DNA from: Candidatus Nitrosopelagicus sp.
GTDB lineage: Archaea > Thermoproteota > Nitrososphaeria > Nitrososphaerales > Nitrosopumilaceae
Direction of reading: 5' to 3'
NCBI GenBank assembly: GCA_028345195.1
Contig: JAOMCX010000008.1
Location: 1 to 56,646 of the forward strand
Length of the DNA: 56,646 nucleotides
Position 1 is the first letter of the stretch. Each line of letters starts with the position of its first letter. Positions 42,486 through 51,239 of the stretch are shown here, one piece after another. The translations under genes were made by a program, and so were the position numbers. The notes below the pieces were generated by a model. That model was not told the origin of the DNA. It worked only from the letters and a program-made list of their open reading frames with translations, and ran no database searches.

Positions 42486-42783
42486 GTTGTTTTTTCTATA
42501 GATCTTAGCTAAAAGTTATCTGTATCAGTATTTTTTGTCCAAATCCGTTATTTTTTTTATGCAATTAAAAATCTAGTAGCAGACTGTATAATTATAGTAG
42601 TATTATCATTATTATTGTAACATATACTATAATATTCGTAGTGGTATCAATAACATGGATACAGTTACAAAAAAATCAGTAGAGGTTCAAAAATCAGGAT
42701 TTTTGGGGAAAAAATCCATAAAATTAGGGCAATGCAGCCAAAATAGGTTGGATGTAGGGAAAATATAGTATTTAGAAATCGAG
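42486..42783. other. ~300-bp region between regulator and purC
   Basis: AT-rich intergenic stretch. It holds a TATA-like ATACTATAATATTC at ~42624-42634 and one small forward frame (42655-42768, listed separately). Otherwise I see short T-runs and no stem, repeat or further frame that I can defend. Confidence 0.5.
42655..42768 (+). CDS. Possible 37-aa basic protein
   Basis: MDTVTKKSVEVQKSGFLGKK begins a 37-aa frame ending in N-R-L-D-V-G-K-I. It is basic with one Cys. A TATA-like sequence ~27 nt upstream is exactly placed for a leaderless start. No homologue is known to me, and chance cannot be excluded. Confidence 0.4.
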   Translation: MDTVTKKSVEVQKSGFLGKKSIKLGQCSQNRLDVGKI

Positions 42784-43608
42784 TTAAAGAGAGTGACCAG
42801 TAGTGCGTTCGTATGCTGCAGTATACCTATCAGTCATTTTTTGAATAATTTCGCTAGGGATTGCAGGAGCAACAGGTTCTTGTCCCATCGCTCTTGAATT
42901 TTCAAATTGTTTTTGATACCCGTGTTCAGTTAACCAGTCACGAAGGAGTTGTTTATCAAATGCTTCCTGGATTTTTCCAGGACTGTAAGAAGATTTTGGC
43001 CATAAACGGTACTCATCAGGACCAATAGAATCACCAAGTGTAATTTTACCATTCAGTCTTCCAAATTCTAACTTTAGATCTGCCAAAATGAATCCAGCAG
43101 CATCTGCAATTAAGGACATTTTATTGTAAATTTGAATGGTTTTTTCAGATAACCACTCATAGTCGTCTAATGTTACAAGGTTTTGTCTTATTGCATCATC
43201 CTTTGTTATAGGAATATCATGTTCAGACTTTGTCGTAGGATCAAATAACGGAGAAGGAAGTTTTGCAGCAAGAGTTGTGTCAGCGTTATCTGGCAAAGTA
43301 ATCTCTCCAGACTCCCACCTACTAACTAAACTACCATAGAAATAGCCACGTACAACACATTCTATCGGCAACATTTCCATTTTCTTGACAATTATTTCGG
43401 TATCTGAATGTGATTTTACAAAATGATTATCAACGTCTAGTTGTTCGAACCAAAATTTTGCAAATTTGCATAATACTTTGCCTTTTTTAGGAATTTCATC
43501 ATTAAATTTAACATCATATGCAGATACACGATTACTAAAATTAAATAATAAAGTATCATCACCCATGTCATAAACATCTTTTACTTTACCAGAGTTAAGA
43601 AATTTCAT
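42784..43608 (-). CDS. purC: SAICAR synthetase
   Basis: Joins CAIR and aspartate with ATP in purine synthesis, the step after PurE. 274 aa. D-V-Y-D-M-G-D-D... then F-N-D-E-I-P-x-K-G-K and [21 protein letters not shown] and [11 protein letters not shown] complete the signature. Located 5 bp upstream of no purine gene; its own upstream neighbour is a membrane protein gene with 5 bp between. Confidence 0.95.
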   Translation of the reverse strand: MKFLNSGKVKDVYDMGDDTLLFNFSNRVSAYDVKFNDEIPKKGKVLCKFAKFWFEQLDVDNHFVKSHSDTEIIVKKMEMLPIECVVRGYFYGSLVSRWESGEITLPDNADTTLAAKLPSPLFDPTTKSEHDIPITKDDAIRQNLVTLDDYEWLSEKTIQIYNKMSLIADAAGFILADLKLEFGRLNGKITLGDSIGPDEYRLWPKSSYSPGKIQEAFDKQLLRDWLTEHGYQKQFENSRAMGQEPVAPAIPSEIIQKMTDRYTAAYERTTGHSL

Positions 43609-43613
43609 ACCAT

Positions 43614-43994
43614 CTAAGACCCCATCATTCCAGGCATTGCAATTGGTTCACGATAAACTTTACTCACATAAACACCTTCATTGGAAGTTACAATAACAAA
43701 TTGTAATGAATTTCCTTGAGGTGGAGAAATGATTTCGTATTGTCCAGGTTTTAAAGTTCCAAGATATATTTTATCACCATCTCCAAAATTAAGTTCGACA
43801 TTTGTTAGTGGTTTTGTTCCAGTATTTTCTAAAGAAACACGTGCCATGATAAACAAGCTCTGTTTTTCTTTTGTTGGATCAACAGACAGGGAATATTCTT
43901 CTTGTGTAAGACCATTAGGCGTGAAAAATATGACAAATACAACGCCTGTAACAGCAGCTATAATTCCTCCAATTATAGGAATTTTATTTACCAT
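43614..43994 (-). CDS. Membrane-anchored protein with beta-sandwich domain
   Basis: 126 aa from ATG 43994; the upstream frame lacks a better start. Residues ~3-25 form a signal-anchor helix ([16 protein letters not shown]), then a CARDB-like beta-rich domain follows ([20 protein letters not shown]). It is 5 bp upstream of purC and on the same strand, so co-transcribed, yet it has no evident purine role. Confidence 0.65.
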   Translation of the reverse strand: MVNKIPIIGGIIAAVTGVVFVIFFTPNGLTQEEYSLSVDPTKEKQSLFIMARVSLENTGTKPLTNVELNFGDGDKIYLGTLKPGQYEIISPPQGNSLQFVIVTSNEGVYVSKVYREPIAMPGMMGS

Positions 43995-44095
43995 TAAAAA
44001 ACAACAAAAAACTAGAATAATAGTTTTGTAAGTATTTGCCGGATTATACAGCAAAAAATCAATACAAACTAGGACTTGGAACATTAATGTCTAAT

Positions 44096-44296
44096 CTATT
44101 GATCTGAAAATCTTTGTTTCCAATCCCAAGTTTTTACAAATTTTAATACAAGTCCAATCAAAATCAAGAGTATTCCAACAGATATGTGAAGACTGTAATC
44201 GAATAATGTTGTCGTATGCAAAAATACACCAGCAACTAATACCAAAAACCCAATTGCAAAACAGGCAATCATACCTGCAAATACAATTTGATTCAC
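44096..44296 (-). CDS. Two-helix small membrane protein
   Basis: 66 aa from a GTG at 44296 (an ATG at 44272 would trim eight residues). Two hydrophobic helices, A-C-F-A-I-G-F-L-V-L-V-A-G-V-F-L and I-S-V-G-I-L-L-I-L-I-G-L-V-L-K, are joined by a short polar loop. It ends K-T-W-D-W-K-Q-R. Family unknown. Confidence 0.6.
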   Translation of the reverse strand: MNQIVFAGMIACFAIGFLVLVAGVFLHTTTLFDYSLHISVGILLILIGLVLKFVKTWDWKQRFSDQ

Positions 44297-44387
44297 GTAC
44301 TGTCTAACTATTACAATAATTTAAGAAAAACATTGACGTCTATAGCCAAATGGATAAGAGTAACATGTATCAAGTATACTTTAGAAA

Positions 44388-44669
44388 TTGGAAAAAATAC
44401 GAAGAAACCAAATCATAGTGGGAATTGTTAGCATTTTGATAATAGTTGCAATTCTTGTAAACATGGATATTGACGAACAAAACAGACTTGATAAAATTGG
44501 AGAATGTAGGGCAATCATTAGTGAGCATTTGGATAATCCTTGTGTTGACAATGATCAATGTGAGAAAAGACAAGAAGCTGAAGAACAAAAATGCTTCAAT
44601 GAATTTGATGAACTGACACATAATGAACGTAAGTATGATAACATGAAGATCATAGCACGTTCGCCATGA
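44388..44669 (+). CDS. Small anchored protein with Cys-containing outer part
   Basis: 93 aa from TTG 44388; no ATG starts the frame. An N-terminal helix (I-I-V-G-I-V-S-I-L-I-I-V-A-I-L-V) is followed by an acidic, Glu/Asn-rich exposed region with four Cys (E-C-R...P-C-V-D-N-D-Q-C...K-C-F), possibly two disulfides or a metal site. Family unknown; the start is uncertain. Confidence 0.55.
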   Translation: MEKIRRNQIIVGIVSILIIVAILVNMDIDEQNRLDKIGECRAIISEHLDNPCVDNDQCEKRQEAEEQKCFNEFDELTHNERKYDNMKIIARSP

Positions 44670-44757
44670 CCTTGAATTTTGAAGAATAATACAGGATGTT
44701 AATCTGAAATAAGTCTAAACCAACACATTATATCATTTGTAGAATAATAGATTTTTC

Positions 44758-44964
44758 TTATTCAAGTCTCATCATAGAGCCAAGAATGTTATTTTGCCAA
44801 CTTAGATCAATTTTTTGTACGTTCTTGATTTTTTGTTTTGCCAGTACGTCCATTACGTTTGAAAGATAAGAATTTGTGCGGCTGAATGATTTTTTGTGAC
44901 AGGTACAACTGCACTTTTTTCCATCACAGCAAAACTTTGCACAAGAAGTACATCGTAATTTCAT
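44758..44964 (-). CDS. Cys-rich zinc-binding protein, 68 aa
   Basis: The N-terminal 24 residues have the pattern C-T-S-C-A-K-F-C-C-D-G-K-K-C-S-C-T-C-H: seven Cys and one His, able to bind one or two metal ions. The rest is charged and helical. A TATA-like TTAAATAG is placed ~25 nt upstream of the ATG, and a 12-bp inverted repeat lies beyond it. Family unknown. Confidence 0.7.
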   Translation of the reverse strand: MKLRCTSCAKFCCDGKKCSCTCHKKSFSRTNSYLSNVMDVLAKQKIKNVQKIDLSWQNNILGSMMRLE

Positions 44965-45002
44965 GGCATATCATTACAAAATTACTATTTAACACCCCGA
45001 GA

Positions 45003-45049
45003 TGAGAGTGATTCAGCCTAACTTGCAGGAAGGATGAGAATCACTCTCA
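45003..45049. promoter_or_regulatory. 12-bp inverted repeat in an intergenic gap
   Basis: TGAGAGTGATTC (45003-45014) and GAATCACTCTCA (45038-45049) are exact inverted copies around a 23-nt loop. It lies just beyond the TATA-like box of the Cys-rich gene and between it and the 46-aa gene at 45095. It could be an operator or the stem of a small RNA. Confidence 0.5.
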
Positions 45050-45094
45050 ATCTGGTTGTAAACTACTTGCAAAATCAGTATAAAAGAACAAAAA

Positions 45095-45235
45095 TCAGCT
45101 TTGCTGTTTCTTTTTTTCTTTTAATTCCTTTTGTCGTTTTGCAAAATCTTTTGCATTATCATGTTCTTTGTCTAATTCTTCAAAAAATTTATTTGAAAAT
45201 CCTTTCTTATCAATAGAACGTGTTTCTTTGCTCAT
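45095..45235 (-). CDS. 46-aa charged protein at end of pur operon
   Basis: MSKETRSIDKKGFSNKFFEE starts it, and it ends D-F-A-K-R-Q-K-E-L-K-E-K-K-K-Q-Q-S. Almost entirely helical, Lys/Glu-rich and without hydrophobic core, it may be an intrinsically flexible or nucleic-acid-contacting peptide. Its ATG overlaps the TGA of the AsnC-domain gene (ATGA), so it is translationally coupled to it. Confidence 0.6.
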   Translation of the reverse strand: MSKETRSIDKKGFSNKFFEELDKEHDNAKDFAKRQKELKEKKKQQS

Positions 45236-45480
45236 TTTTCAAAATCCTGTTCGGGAATTATAGATAACGTAGTTGTTGCAGTGACATGTTCGATATTACG
45301 TATTTGTTTTGTAATTATATCTTCAATTTCAGAAGAACTCTCACCCTGAATTTTTGTAAATATATCATAATAACCAAATGTACCTTTTGCTTCTTTCACC
45401 AAATCAATATCTAACAATGCCTTTAGTACTTCCATTTCATGTGCCATTTTACATTGAACTAAAACGTATGCAGTTTCCAT
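45232..45480 (-). CDS. Stand-alone Lrp/AsnC RAM domain in purine operon
   Basis: 82 aa: A-Y-V-L-V-Q-C-K-M-A-H-E-M-E-V-L-K, then K-G-T-F-G-Y-Y-D-I-F-T-K and T-T-T-L-S-I-I-P, a RAM ligand-binding domain lacking the DNA-binding half. Its start abuts the purF stop, so it is expressed with purQ-purL-purF. A ligand such as an amino acid (for example glutamine) could adjust PurF/PurL, but this is inference. Confidence 0.82.
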   Translation of the reverse strand: METAYVLVQCKMAHEMEVLKALLDIDLVKEAKGTFGYYDIFTKIQGESSSEIEDIITKQIRNIEHVTATTTLSIIPEQDFEK

Positions 45481-46916
45481 TAGACACTTTTCATCTGTTT
45501 CATCTTATTAAAATTTGGGGTTATTCCTAATGGTGCATAATCACCAGTTGCACATGTGAAACACATTGAATCTTTTGGAATGCCAACGGCATTTGCAAGA
45601 TTCTCTGCATCATTGTATCCTAAAAAGTCTGCACCAATATCATTACGAACTTTCTCAATCATTTCTTTTTCTGTAAGATCTTTACCGCCATCAAATGTTG
45701 CCAATTCTTCTTGTGATGGGAAATCTATTCCAGCATAACATGGGAATTTAATTGGAGGGTAAGTAACCATCATGCTAATTTTTTTAGCTCCTGACCGACG
45801 TAATGCTTTGATAATTGCTTTAGAACTAGTACCACGAACTAAACTATCATCTATCACAATGATATGTTTATCCTCAATAACTTCACGAATTGGAATAATC
45901 CATCTGTTAATTTCTACCCTATCACTTTGATGTGGTTCGATGAAACTTCTTAACGGACCTTTCTTACTATAACGATCCTTTAGTAAACCTTCATCAAATT
46001 GTATTCCAAGTTCTTGTGCAAAACCAAGTGCAGCAGGTCTTGCAGAATCAGGTACAGGAATTACAACATCAGCATCATGAATTGGATATTTTTTTGCAAG
46101 GAATTGACCAATTCTTTTTCTTGCAAGATAGATGTTTGTTCCCTCCATTTTGCTCGAGGGTTGAGCGAAATATGTAAACTCAAATGAACAATGTGCACGA
46201 TTCTTATCATCAGAAAACATTTCAGTTTCAAAGCCACCTTCTTTACTAATTTTAATTAATTCGCCAGGTACAACATCACGAACTAATTTTGCTCCAATTG
46301 CAGAAATTGCCGAGGATTCAGAAGTCACAATGTGTACATTACCATCTTCTTTGTGACCTAAAACCATAGGACGAAATCCTTTTGGATCTCTTGCAGCAAA
46401 CACAGCATCGTCATCAGAAAGAAAGGTGAAACAAAAGGAGCCAACCATTTCATTTTTCAGTATAGATAATGCATTTCCAAGTTTTCCGTTTTCAGTAATT
46501 AATGAAACTAGTCTTTGTGCTGCAACAAGTGTGTCACTAGCATTTTGCGGAGTAAAAGTGCAACCACCTACAAGATTGGAAAGTTCTTCAACGTTTGAAA
46601 TTGTCCCATTATGTGCAACACATAGATCCTTAACTTTTAGTGGCTGTGCACTCTCAAGATCACTTTTTCCAACAGTAGAGTATCTAACATGTCCAATAGC
46701 AGAATGTGATGCATATTCTTCAGTGATTTTTTTAAATTCTCCAGAAGAACCTGAAACAAGTCCAAGTCGTTTTAGCGGAGCTTTATTTGGTATTGCTAAG
46801 CCCCATGCCTCCTGACCTCTATGTTGTAATGCACGTAATGCGTCAATTACCATAGGGATTACATTTACGTCACCTTCACTGTAAATTCCAACTACACCGC
46901 AGTTTTCTTTAACCAT
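45480..46916 (-). CDS. purF: Amidophosphoribosyltransferase
   Basis: Commits PRPP and glutamine to purine synthesis. 478 aa. The glutaminase nucleophile is Cys6 (M-V-K-E-N-C-G-V-V-G-I), so a five-residue propeptide must be cleaved. L-R-A-L-Q-H-R-G-Q-E and the PRPP loop V-I-D-D-S-L-V-R-G-T-S are intact. Late cysteines (C-F-T-C-A-T) resemble the Fe-S or structural Cys of some PurF. Overlaps purL by 8 nt. Confidence 0.96.
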   Translation of the reverse strand: MVKENCGVVGIYSEGDVNVIPMVIDALRALQHRGQEAWGLAIPNKAPLKRLGLVSGSSGEFKKITEEYASHSAIGHVRYSTVGKSDLESAQPLKVKDLCVAHNGTISNVEELSNLVGGCTFTPQNASDTLVAAQRLVSLITENGKLGNALSILKNEMVGSFCFTFLSDDDAVFAARDPKGFRPMVLGHKEDGNVHIVTSESSAISAIGAKLVRDVVPGELIKISKEGGFETEMFSDDKNRAHCSFEFTYFAQPSSKMEGTNIYLARKRIGQFLAKKYPIHDADVVIPVPDSARPAALGFAQELGIQFDEGLLKDRYSKKGPLRSFIEPHQSDRVEINRWIIPIREVIEDKHIIVIDDSLVRGTSSKAIIKALRRSGAKKISMMVTYPPIKFPCYAGIDFPSQEELATFDGGKDLTEKEMIEKVRNDIGADFLGYNDAENLANAVGIPKDSMCFTCATGDYAPLGITPNFNKMKQMKSV

Positions 46917-49062
46917 TTTGAATTATTTTCCCCAATGAATTTAGATAATTATTTTCTGCTTTATCAACTCTTAGTTCCAAAATTTGGTTAGACCCAGATT
47001 CAAAGATAATCTGATCGCCAGAAAAGATTCCAATCTCCGAGAATGAACATTGATCATCAGATAAAATAGATTTGATAGCATTTAAATTATTTTTATTTAT
47101 AATCAAGATATACCGTGAGTGACTTTCAGAAAATAATATTTTTTCATATGAAAGAGATGATGATAAATCAATTTTACATCCAATTTTGCCGAAGATGCAT
47201 AATTCAGAAATTGCAATAGCAAGACCACCTTTAGAACAATCATGAACAGATTTTAGAAGATTTTTTGATATTAATGATAAAACAGATTTCATATTCTTTT
47301 TTGATTCTGAAAAATCTACTTTGGGTGCAACGCCACCAATAAAATTATGAATATATTCATAATATTCAGAACCTCCAAGTTCATCTTTTGTTTCACCTAC
47401 CAGTAAAATTACATCGTCGTTTGAGGGAGGAATTGGAAGTAAAGGTGATTTTTCAATTAGTCCAAGTACTCCGATTAATGGAGTTGGTTTGATGGGGCCC
47501 TCAGATGTTTCATTGTAGAAACTAACTTTACCGCCCACGCATGGAACATCAAGAAATTTTGCAAAATCAGTTATGCCTTCAATAGATTCCATAAATGTCC
47601 AGAATATTTCAGGATCTTCAGGATTTCCAAATTGCAAATGATCAACCATTCCAATTGGAGTTGCGCCGGTACAGACAACATTTCTGCATGCTTCTTCAAA
47701 ACATCCAATTGCACCTTGTCTTGGATCAATATAGCAATGTTTTGGATTTCCATCAATTTTTACAGATAAGAATTTTCCATTATCTAAGCGTAAAACAGAG
47801 CCATTGAATCCAGGCTTAATCACAGTCCGGATTCCAACTTCATGATCATATTGACGGAAGACCCAATGTTTACTCGCAATATTAGGGGATGAAAGTAATT
47901 TTAATAAAATATCAGAAAATGACATTTCACTTTTAGATGATGGAGAAGAAGGAAGTTTTGAGAGATATTCTGGTTTTGATTTTTCTCTATCTACCAAAGG
48001 ACCACGTGCAACAAAATCTGCAGGAAGCAATGCTATAGTCTCATCACCGTTTTTTACATGCATCATTTTATCTTCTTTTACAGTACCAATTACAGAACAT
48101 TGAATTCTAAATTTATCACATATTTCTTTAATTTTTGAAAGATTATTTGGATCTGATATGATAAGCATTCTTTCTTGAGATTCAGATATCATTATTTCAT
48201 CAGGAGATAAATCAGATTCACGTAAATGAACATTTTTTACATCAAGTTCAATACCTATTCCCAAACTTTCTGCAGTTTCAGATATTGCACAAGAAAGACC
48301 GCCACCACCCAAATCTTTCATTGCATTAATACAATTTGCATCACGACATTCTAAAATCGCTTCAATGATTAATTTTTCAATAAATGGATCTGGGATTTGA
48401 ACTGCGGAACGATCTTCTCCTTCTAACGCATCAGATGCAAATTGAGAACCACCAACGCCGTCGCGGCCGGTAGAACCACCAATCAATAAGACTAAATCAT
48501 CAACATTAGCATGATTTTTAATTAATTTTGATTTTTTACCAAAGCCAACTGCAGCAACATCAACTAATGCATAATTTTTGTAACATTCATCAAATTCAAC
48601 TTCACCACCAATAGTAGGAATACCAAGACAGTTTCCATAATCTGCAATTCCAGATACCGCATTTTTGAATAACCATCGTGCATGTGCATCATTTTCAATA
48701 TTTCCAAATCTTAATCCATCAAACAAAGCAATTGGCCGTGTTCCTGCAGACAATATATCACGAATAACACCGCCTACACCGGTTGCAGCACCACCAAACG
48801 GTTCAACAGCTGATGGATGATTGTGACTCTCAATATGTACCGTCACGACAAAACCATCACCTACATCTAAAACACCAGAATCATATCCTTTCTCAACTAT
48901 CACGTTAGGTCCAGTAGTGGGTAACATTCGTAAATGTTTTTTTGATGATTTGTAAGAACAATGTTCAGACCATTCTGCAGCAAGTATTTGTAATTCAGTA
49001 TCAGTTAGTTTTCGTTTTACATTTTTTTCAATATGCTGCTTTTCATGTTCTTGAAAACTCAA
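46909..49062 (-). CDS. purL: FGAM synthase, large subunit
   Basis: Uses ATP and ammonia from PurQ to make FGAM. 717 aa, the small PurL form that needs PurQ and PurS. G-V-G-G-V-I-R-D-I-L-S-A-G and A-M-K-D-L-G-G-G-G-L-S-C-A are AIR-synthetase-type ATP motifs, repeated in the second half (D-C-S-K-G-G-L-A-I-A). Overlaps purF (8 nt) and purQ (4 nt). Confidence 0.97.
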   Translation of the reverse strand: MSFQEHEKQHIEKNVKRKLTDTELQILAAEWSEHCSYKSSKKHLRMLPTTGPNVIVEKGYDSGVLDVGDGFVVTVHIESHNHPSAVEPFGGAATGVGGVIRDILSAGTRPIALFDGLRFGNIENDAHARWLFKNAVSGIADYGNCLGIPTIGGEVEFDECYKNYALVDVAAVGFGKKSKLIKNHANVDDLVLLIGGSTGRDGVGGSQFASDALEGEDRSAVQIPDPFIEKLIIEAILECRDANCINAMKDLGGGGLSCAISETAESLGIGIELDVKNVHLRESDLSPDEIMISESQERMLIISDPNNLSKIKEICDKFRIQCSVIGTVKEDKMMHVKNGDETIALLPADFVARGPLVDREKSKPEYLSKLPSSPSSKSEMSFSDILLKLLSSPNIASKHWVFRQYDHEVGIRTVIKPGFNGSVLRLDNGKFLSVKIDGNPKHCYIDPRQGAIGCFEEACRNVVCTGATPIGMVDHLQFGNPEDPEIFWTFMESIEGITDFAKFLDVPCVGGKVSFYNETSEGPIKPTPLIGVLGLIEKSPLLPIPPSNDDVILLVGETKDELGGSEYYEYIHNFIGGVAPKVDFSESKKNMKSVLSLISKNLLKSVHDCSKGGLAIAISELCIFGKIGCKIDLSSSLSYEKILFSESHSRYILIINKNNLNAIKSILSDDQCSFSEIGIFSGDQIIFESGSNQILELRVDKAENNYLNSLGKIIQNG

Positions 49063-49739
49063 TTTTTCATACCCACAGTTTCAATAAGAGATTCAAAAAT
49101 TAATGAAGAGGGTTTATGATCAATTTGGTTAATTGCTTTTTCAGCAGCACGTTCTGGATGAGGCATCATACCAACCACATTTCCATCAGAATTACAAACA
49201 CCTGCAATTTGAGAAACGGAACCATTAACCTTATTTTCATACGAGAAAACAATTTGGTTATTCTTTTTTAGTTCATTCAAAGATTCATCATCTACAAAAT
49301 ATCTTCCTTCTCCGTTTGCAATAGGAATTGGAATTTTTTGGTTCAATTCTAGTTTATTTGTAAAAGGAGTCTGGTTATTATTTACAATTAGATTTGTCCA
49401 TTCACACATAAAATTCAATGATTCATTTTTCAACAAAACTCCTGGAAGTAATCCAGATTCTACAAGAATTTGGAATCCATTACAGACTCCTAAAATTGGA
49501 ATTCCTTTTTCAGCCAATTTTTTTACATCGGAAATTATTGGACTATGTGCAGCTATAACTCCGGCACGTAATCTATCGCCATATGAGAAGCCTCCAGGAA
49601 GAACAACTGCATCAATATCTTGTGGGAGATTTTTTTCATGCCAGAAAAATTCTGCATTTAAGTTAAAAACATCCGTCAATACGTGATGCATGTCACGATC
49701 ACAATTACTGCCAGGAAAAACAATAACCCCGACTTTCAC
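49059..49739 (-). CDS. purQ: FGAM synthase, glutaminase subunit
   Basis: 226 aa class I glutaminase. G-V-I-V-F-P-G-S-N-C-D-R-D begins it, the nucleophile is in G-V-C-N-G-F-Q-I-L, and the His/Glu are in M-P-H-P-E-R-A. Delivers ammonia to PurL. A TATA-like sequence at 49758-49768 lies ~24 nt before the ATG. First gene of the purQ-purL-purF unit. Confidence 0.97.
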   Translation of the reverse strand: MKVGVIVFPGSNCDRDMHHVLTDVFNLNAEFFWHEKNLPQDIDAVVLPGGFSYGDRLRAGVIAAHSPIISDVKKLAEKGIPILGVCNGFQILVESGLLPGVLLKNESLNFMCEWTNLIVNNNQTPFTNKLELNQKIPIPIANGEGRYFVDDESLNELKKNNQIVFSYENKVNGSVSQIAGVCNSDGNVVGMMPHPERAAEKAINQIDHKPSSLIFESLIETVGMKN

Positions 49740-49816
49740 AATTTATGATTGAATTCGTGGTATAAATTTGATTTCGTGATGACATGTTTTTATTTCAAGA
49801 AATTTACATTTCCATT

Positions 49817-50233
49817 ATGGGACAAATTAGAGACATTATGGAGAAAGATGTCATAACAATAGAGAATGATAAGACTGCACAAGATGCAGCCAAGATTATT
49901 GCTGAAAAGGACATTAGCTTTCTAGTAATAATGAATGAAGGAAAACCTCAAGGAGTACTAAGCGAAAGTGATTTTGTTCGTAAAATTGCAGCAGAAGATA
50001 AGAAAGCAAGTGAGATTTTAATCTCAGAAATCATGTCATACAAATTTCGTTCAGTAGGACCAACTACTACGATAGAAGATGCTATTCAAAAAATGCTGAA
50101 TAATAACATTCGTCGATTGTTAATTTTAGATAGTGAGAAACTAGTAGGGGTCATAACCCAAACAGATCTTGCGAGTTATTTAAGAGACCAAATTTTAGTT
50201 GACGGAACAATAAAGAGCATTGGTGGAAATTAA
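49817..50233 (+). CDS. CBS-domain pair protein
   Basis: 138 aa from the ATG at 49817 (M-G-Q-I-R-D-I-M); an ATG at 49784 would add eleven residues, but the spacing to the upstream TATA does not fit well. Two tandem CBS domains (residues ~8-62 and ~72-130), with D-V-I-T-I-E-N-D and V-G-P-T-T-T-I-E-D-A motifs, bind adenine nucleotides. No effector domain is present. Placed between purQ and purS, it may sense AMP/ATP near the purine enzymes, as inference. Convergent with purS (4 nt overlap). Confidence 0.87.
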   Translation: MGQIRDIMEKDVITIENDKTAQDAAKIIAEKDISFLVIMNEGKPQGVLSESDFVRKIAAEDKKASEILISEIMSYKFRSVGPTTTIEDAIQKMLNNNIRRLLILDSEKLVGVITQTDLASYLRDQILVDGTIKSIGGN

Positions 50234-50490
50234 GTTTCTTCTACAGTAGCAGTGACTTTACTGACTAAAGGATTGTAAATTCTAAGTTCATCACAAGTTT
50301 TGACAATTGCATCTTTGGCATCTTGTTCATTTTTTTCAGTTATAGAAAATTTCAAAATAGTGCCGGAACGGATTTTGGTGATGTTTGTGTTTTTATCTTT
50401 TAATACAAGATCATTAAGTATAGTGTCACCCTCAGGATCACTGATTCCAGGTTTGTTTTCAATCACAACACTAACTTGGAAATTAGGCAT
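50230..50490 (-). CDS. purS: FGAM synthase, PurS subunit
   Basis: 86 aa. V-V-I-E-N-K-P-G-I-S-D-P-E-G-D-T-I is the PurS signature, with the two-strand/helix ferredoxin-like fold continuing K-I-R-S-G-T-I. It joins PurQ and PurL. Unlike most genomes it is separated from purQ by the opposite-facing CBS gene, so it has its own promoter. Confidence 0.93.
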   Translation of the reverse strand: MPNFQVSVVIENKPGISDPEGDTILNDLVLKDKNTNITKIRSGTILKFSITEKNEQDAKDAIVKTCDELRIYNPLVSKVTATVEET

Positions 50491-50587
50491 GATGTTTTGT
50501 CTGTGTTAAATAATTTAAGTGCTCTATCTAAAGTCAAAAATTAAAAATATTGACTTGGCACTAGTGACTAGCAGTTTTGACGCTTAT

Positions 50588-50620
50588 ATTTTCAATAATT
50601 TACTTTTGATTATTGAAAAT
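50588..50620. promoter_or_regulatory. 12-bp perfect inverted repeat overlapping a start codon
   Basis: ATTTTCAATAAT (50588-50599) and ATTATTGAAAAT (50609-50620), 9-nt loop. The right arm contains the TTG start at 50613, so as DNA it could be an operator and as RNA it would fold the start codon into a stem. Confidence 0.5.
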
Positions 50621-51239
50621 TAAATCTAATATCTACAGATCAATAGTATTTACTTTGATAGTATCCATTGGAGTAATACCCGCTTTGTCGGCTTCAAGTG
50701 TTGCTGAAGAGCGTGAGATTCCAGAGTCACTAAAACATCTTTTTGCATGTGATAAAACAATCTCACTTGATAAAATCGTTCACGAAGATAATCAAGTTGA
50801 ACAATCAAAAAATATCATGATTTCCGGTAAAGTGAATTTTGAAGAAGGAAAGGCTGTAAATTTGGGAATACAAAAAGGATATCCGGCAATCCTGTGGGTT
50901 TATCAAATTAATCCATTTCCAACAGATTATAGAATGGTCATGTCAGATGGAGTTCACATTTTGGAAGATGATTCATTTGCATTTACAATTCCAGAAAATA
51001 AATTAAAAGAAGGGAAATTTGCGGCATACATCTTTTATGGAATACCAAAAGAAAGTATGCAGAACTCAATGCTTACTGGAAAGGCTGAATTTTACATAGG
51101 AATGAGTAGTGATGAATTTGAAAGACAAGAATATGAAATAATGAAAAAATATCTAGGAATAGATGACATCAAGAGATTACAGCTTGAAAGAATAAAAGAA
51201 TCAAACTCAATTAATTCACAAAGTTTCTGTTCTAACTAG
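50613..51239 (+). CDS. Exported protein of unknown function
   Basis: 208 aa from TTG 50613; this start supplies a proper signal peptide (K-I-K-S-N-I-Y-R-S then a hydrophobic core I-V-F-T-L-I-V-S-I-G-V-I and A-L-S-A-S-S). The mature part is beta-rich (N-I-M-I-S-G-K-V-N-F-E-E-G and A-I-L-W-V-Y-Q-I-N-P-F-P) with Cys at about 46 and at the end (S-F-C-S-N). The 3' end overlaps the thioredoxin-CcdA gene by 8 nt. Family not recognised. Confidence 0.7.
   Translation: MKIKSNIYRSIVFTLIVSIGVIPALSASSVAEEREIPESLKHLFACDKTISLDKIVHEDNQVEQSKNIMISGKVNFEEGKAVNLGIQKGYPAILWVYQINPFPTDYRMVMSDGVHILEDDSFAFTIPENKLKEGKFAAYIFYGIPKESMQNSMLTGKAEFYIGMSSDEFERQEYEIMKKYLGIDDIKRLQLERIKESNSINSQSFCSN

Noticed and set aside
44335-44390. 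tRNA-like sequence (TAGCCAAATGGATAAGAG)
   Set aside because: Only a D-arm resemblance; no acceptor stem, anticodon arm or T loop can be drawn.
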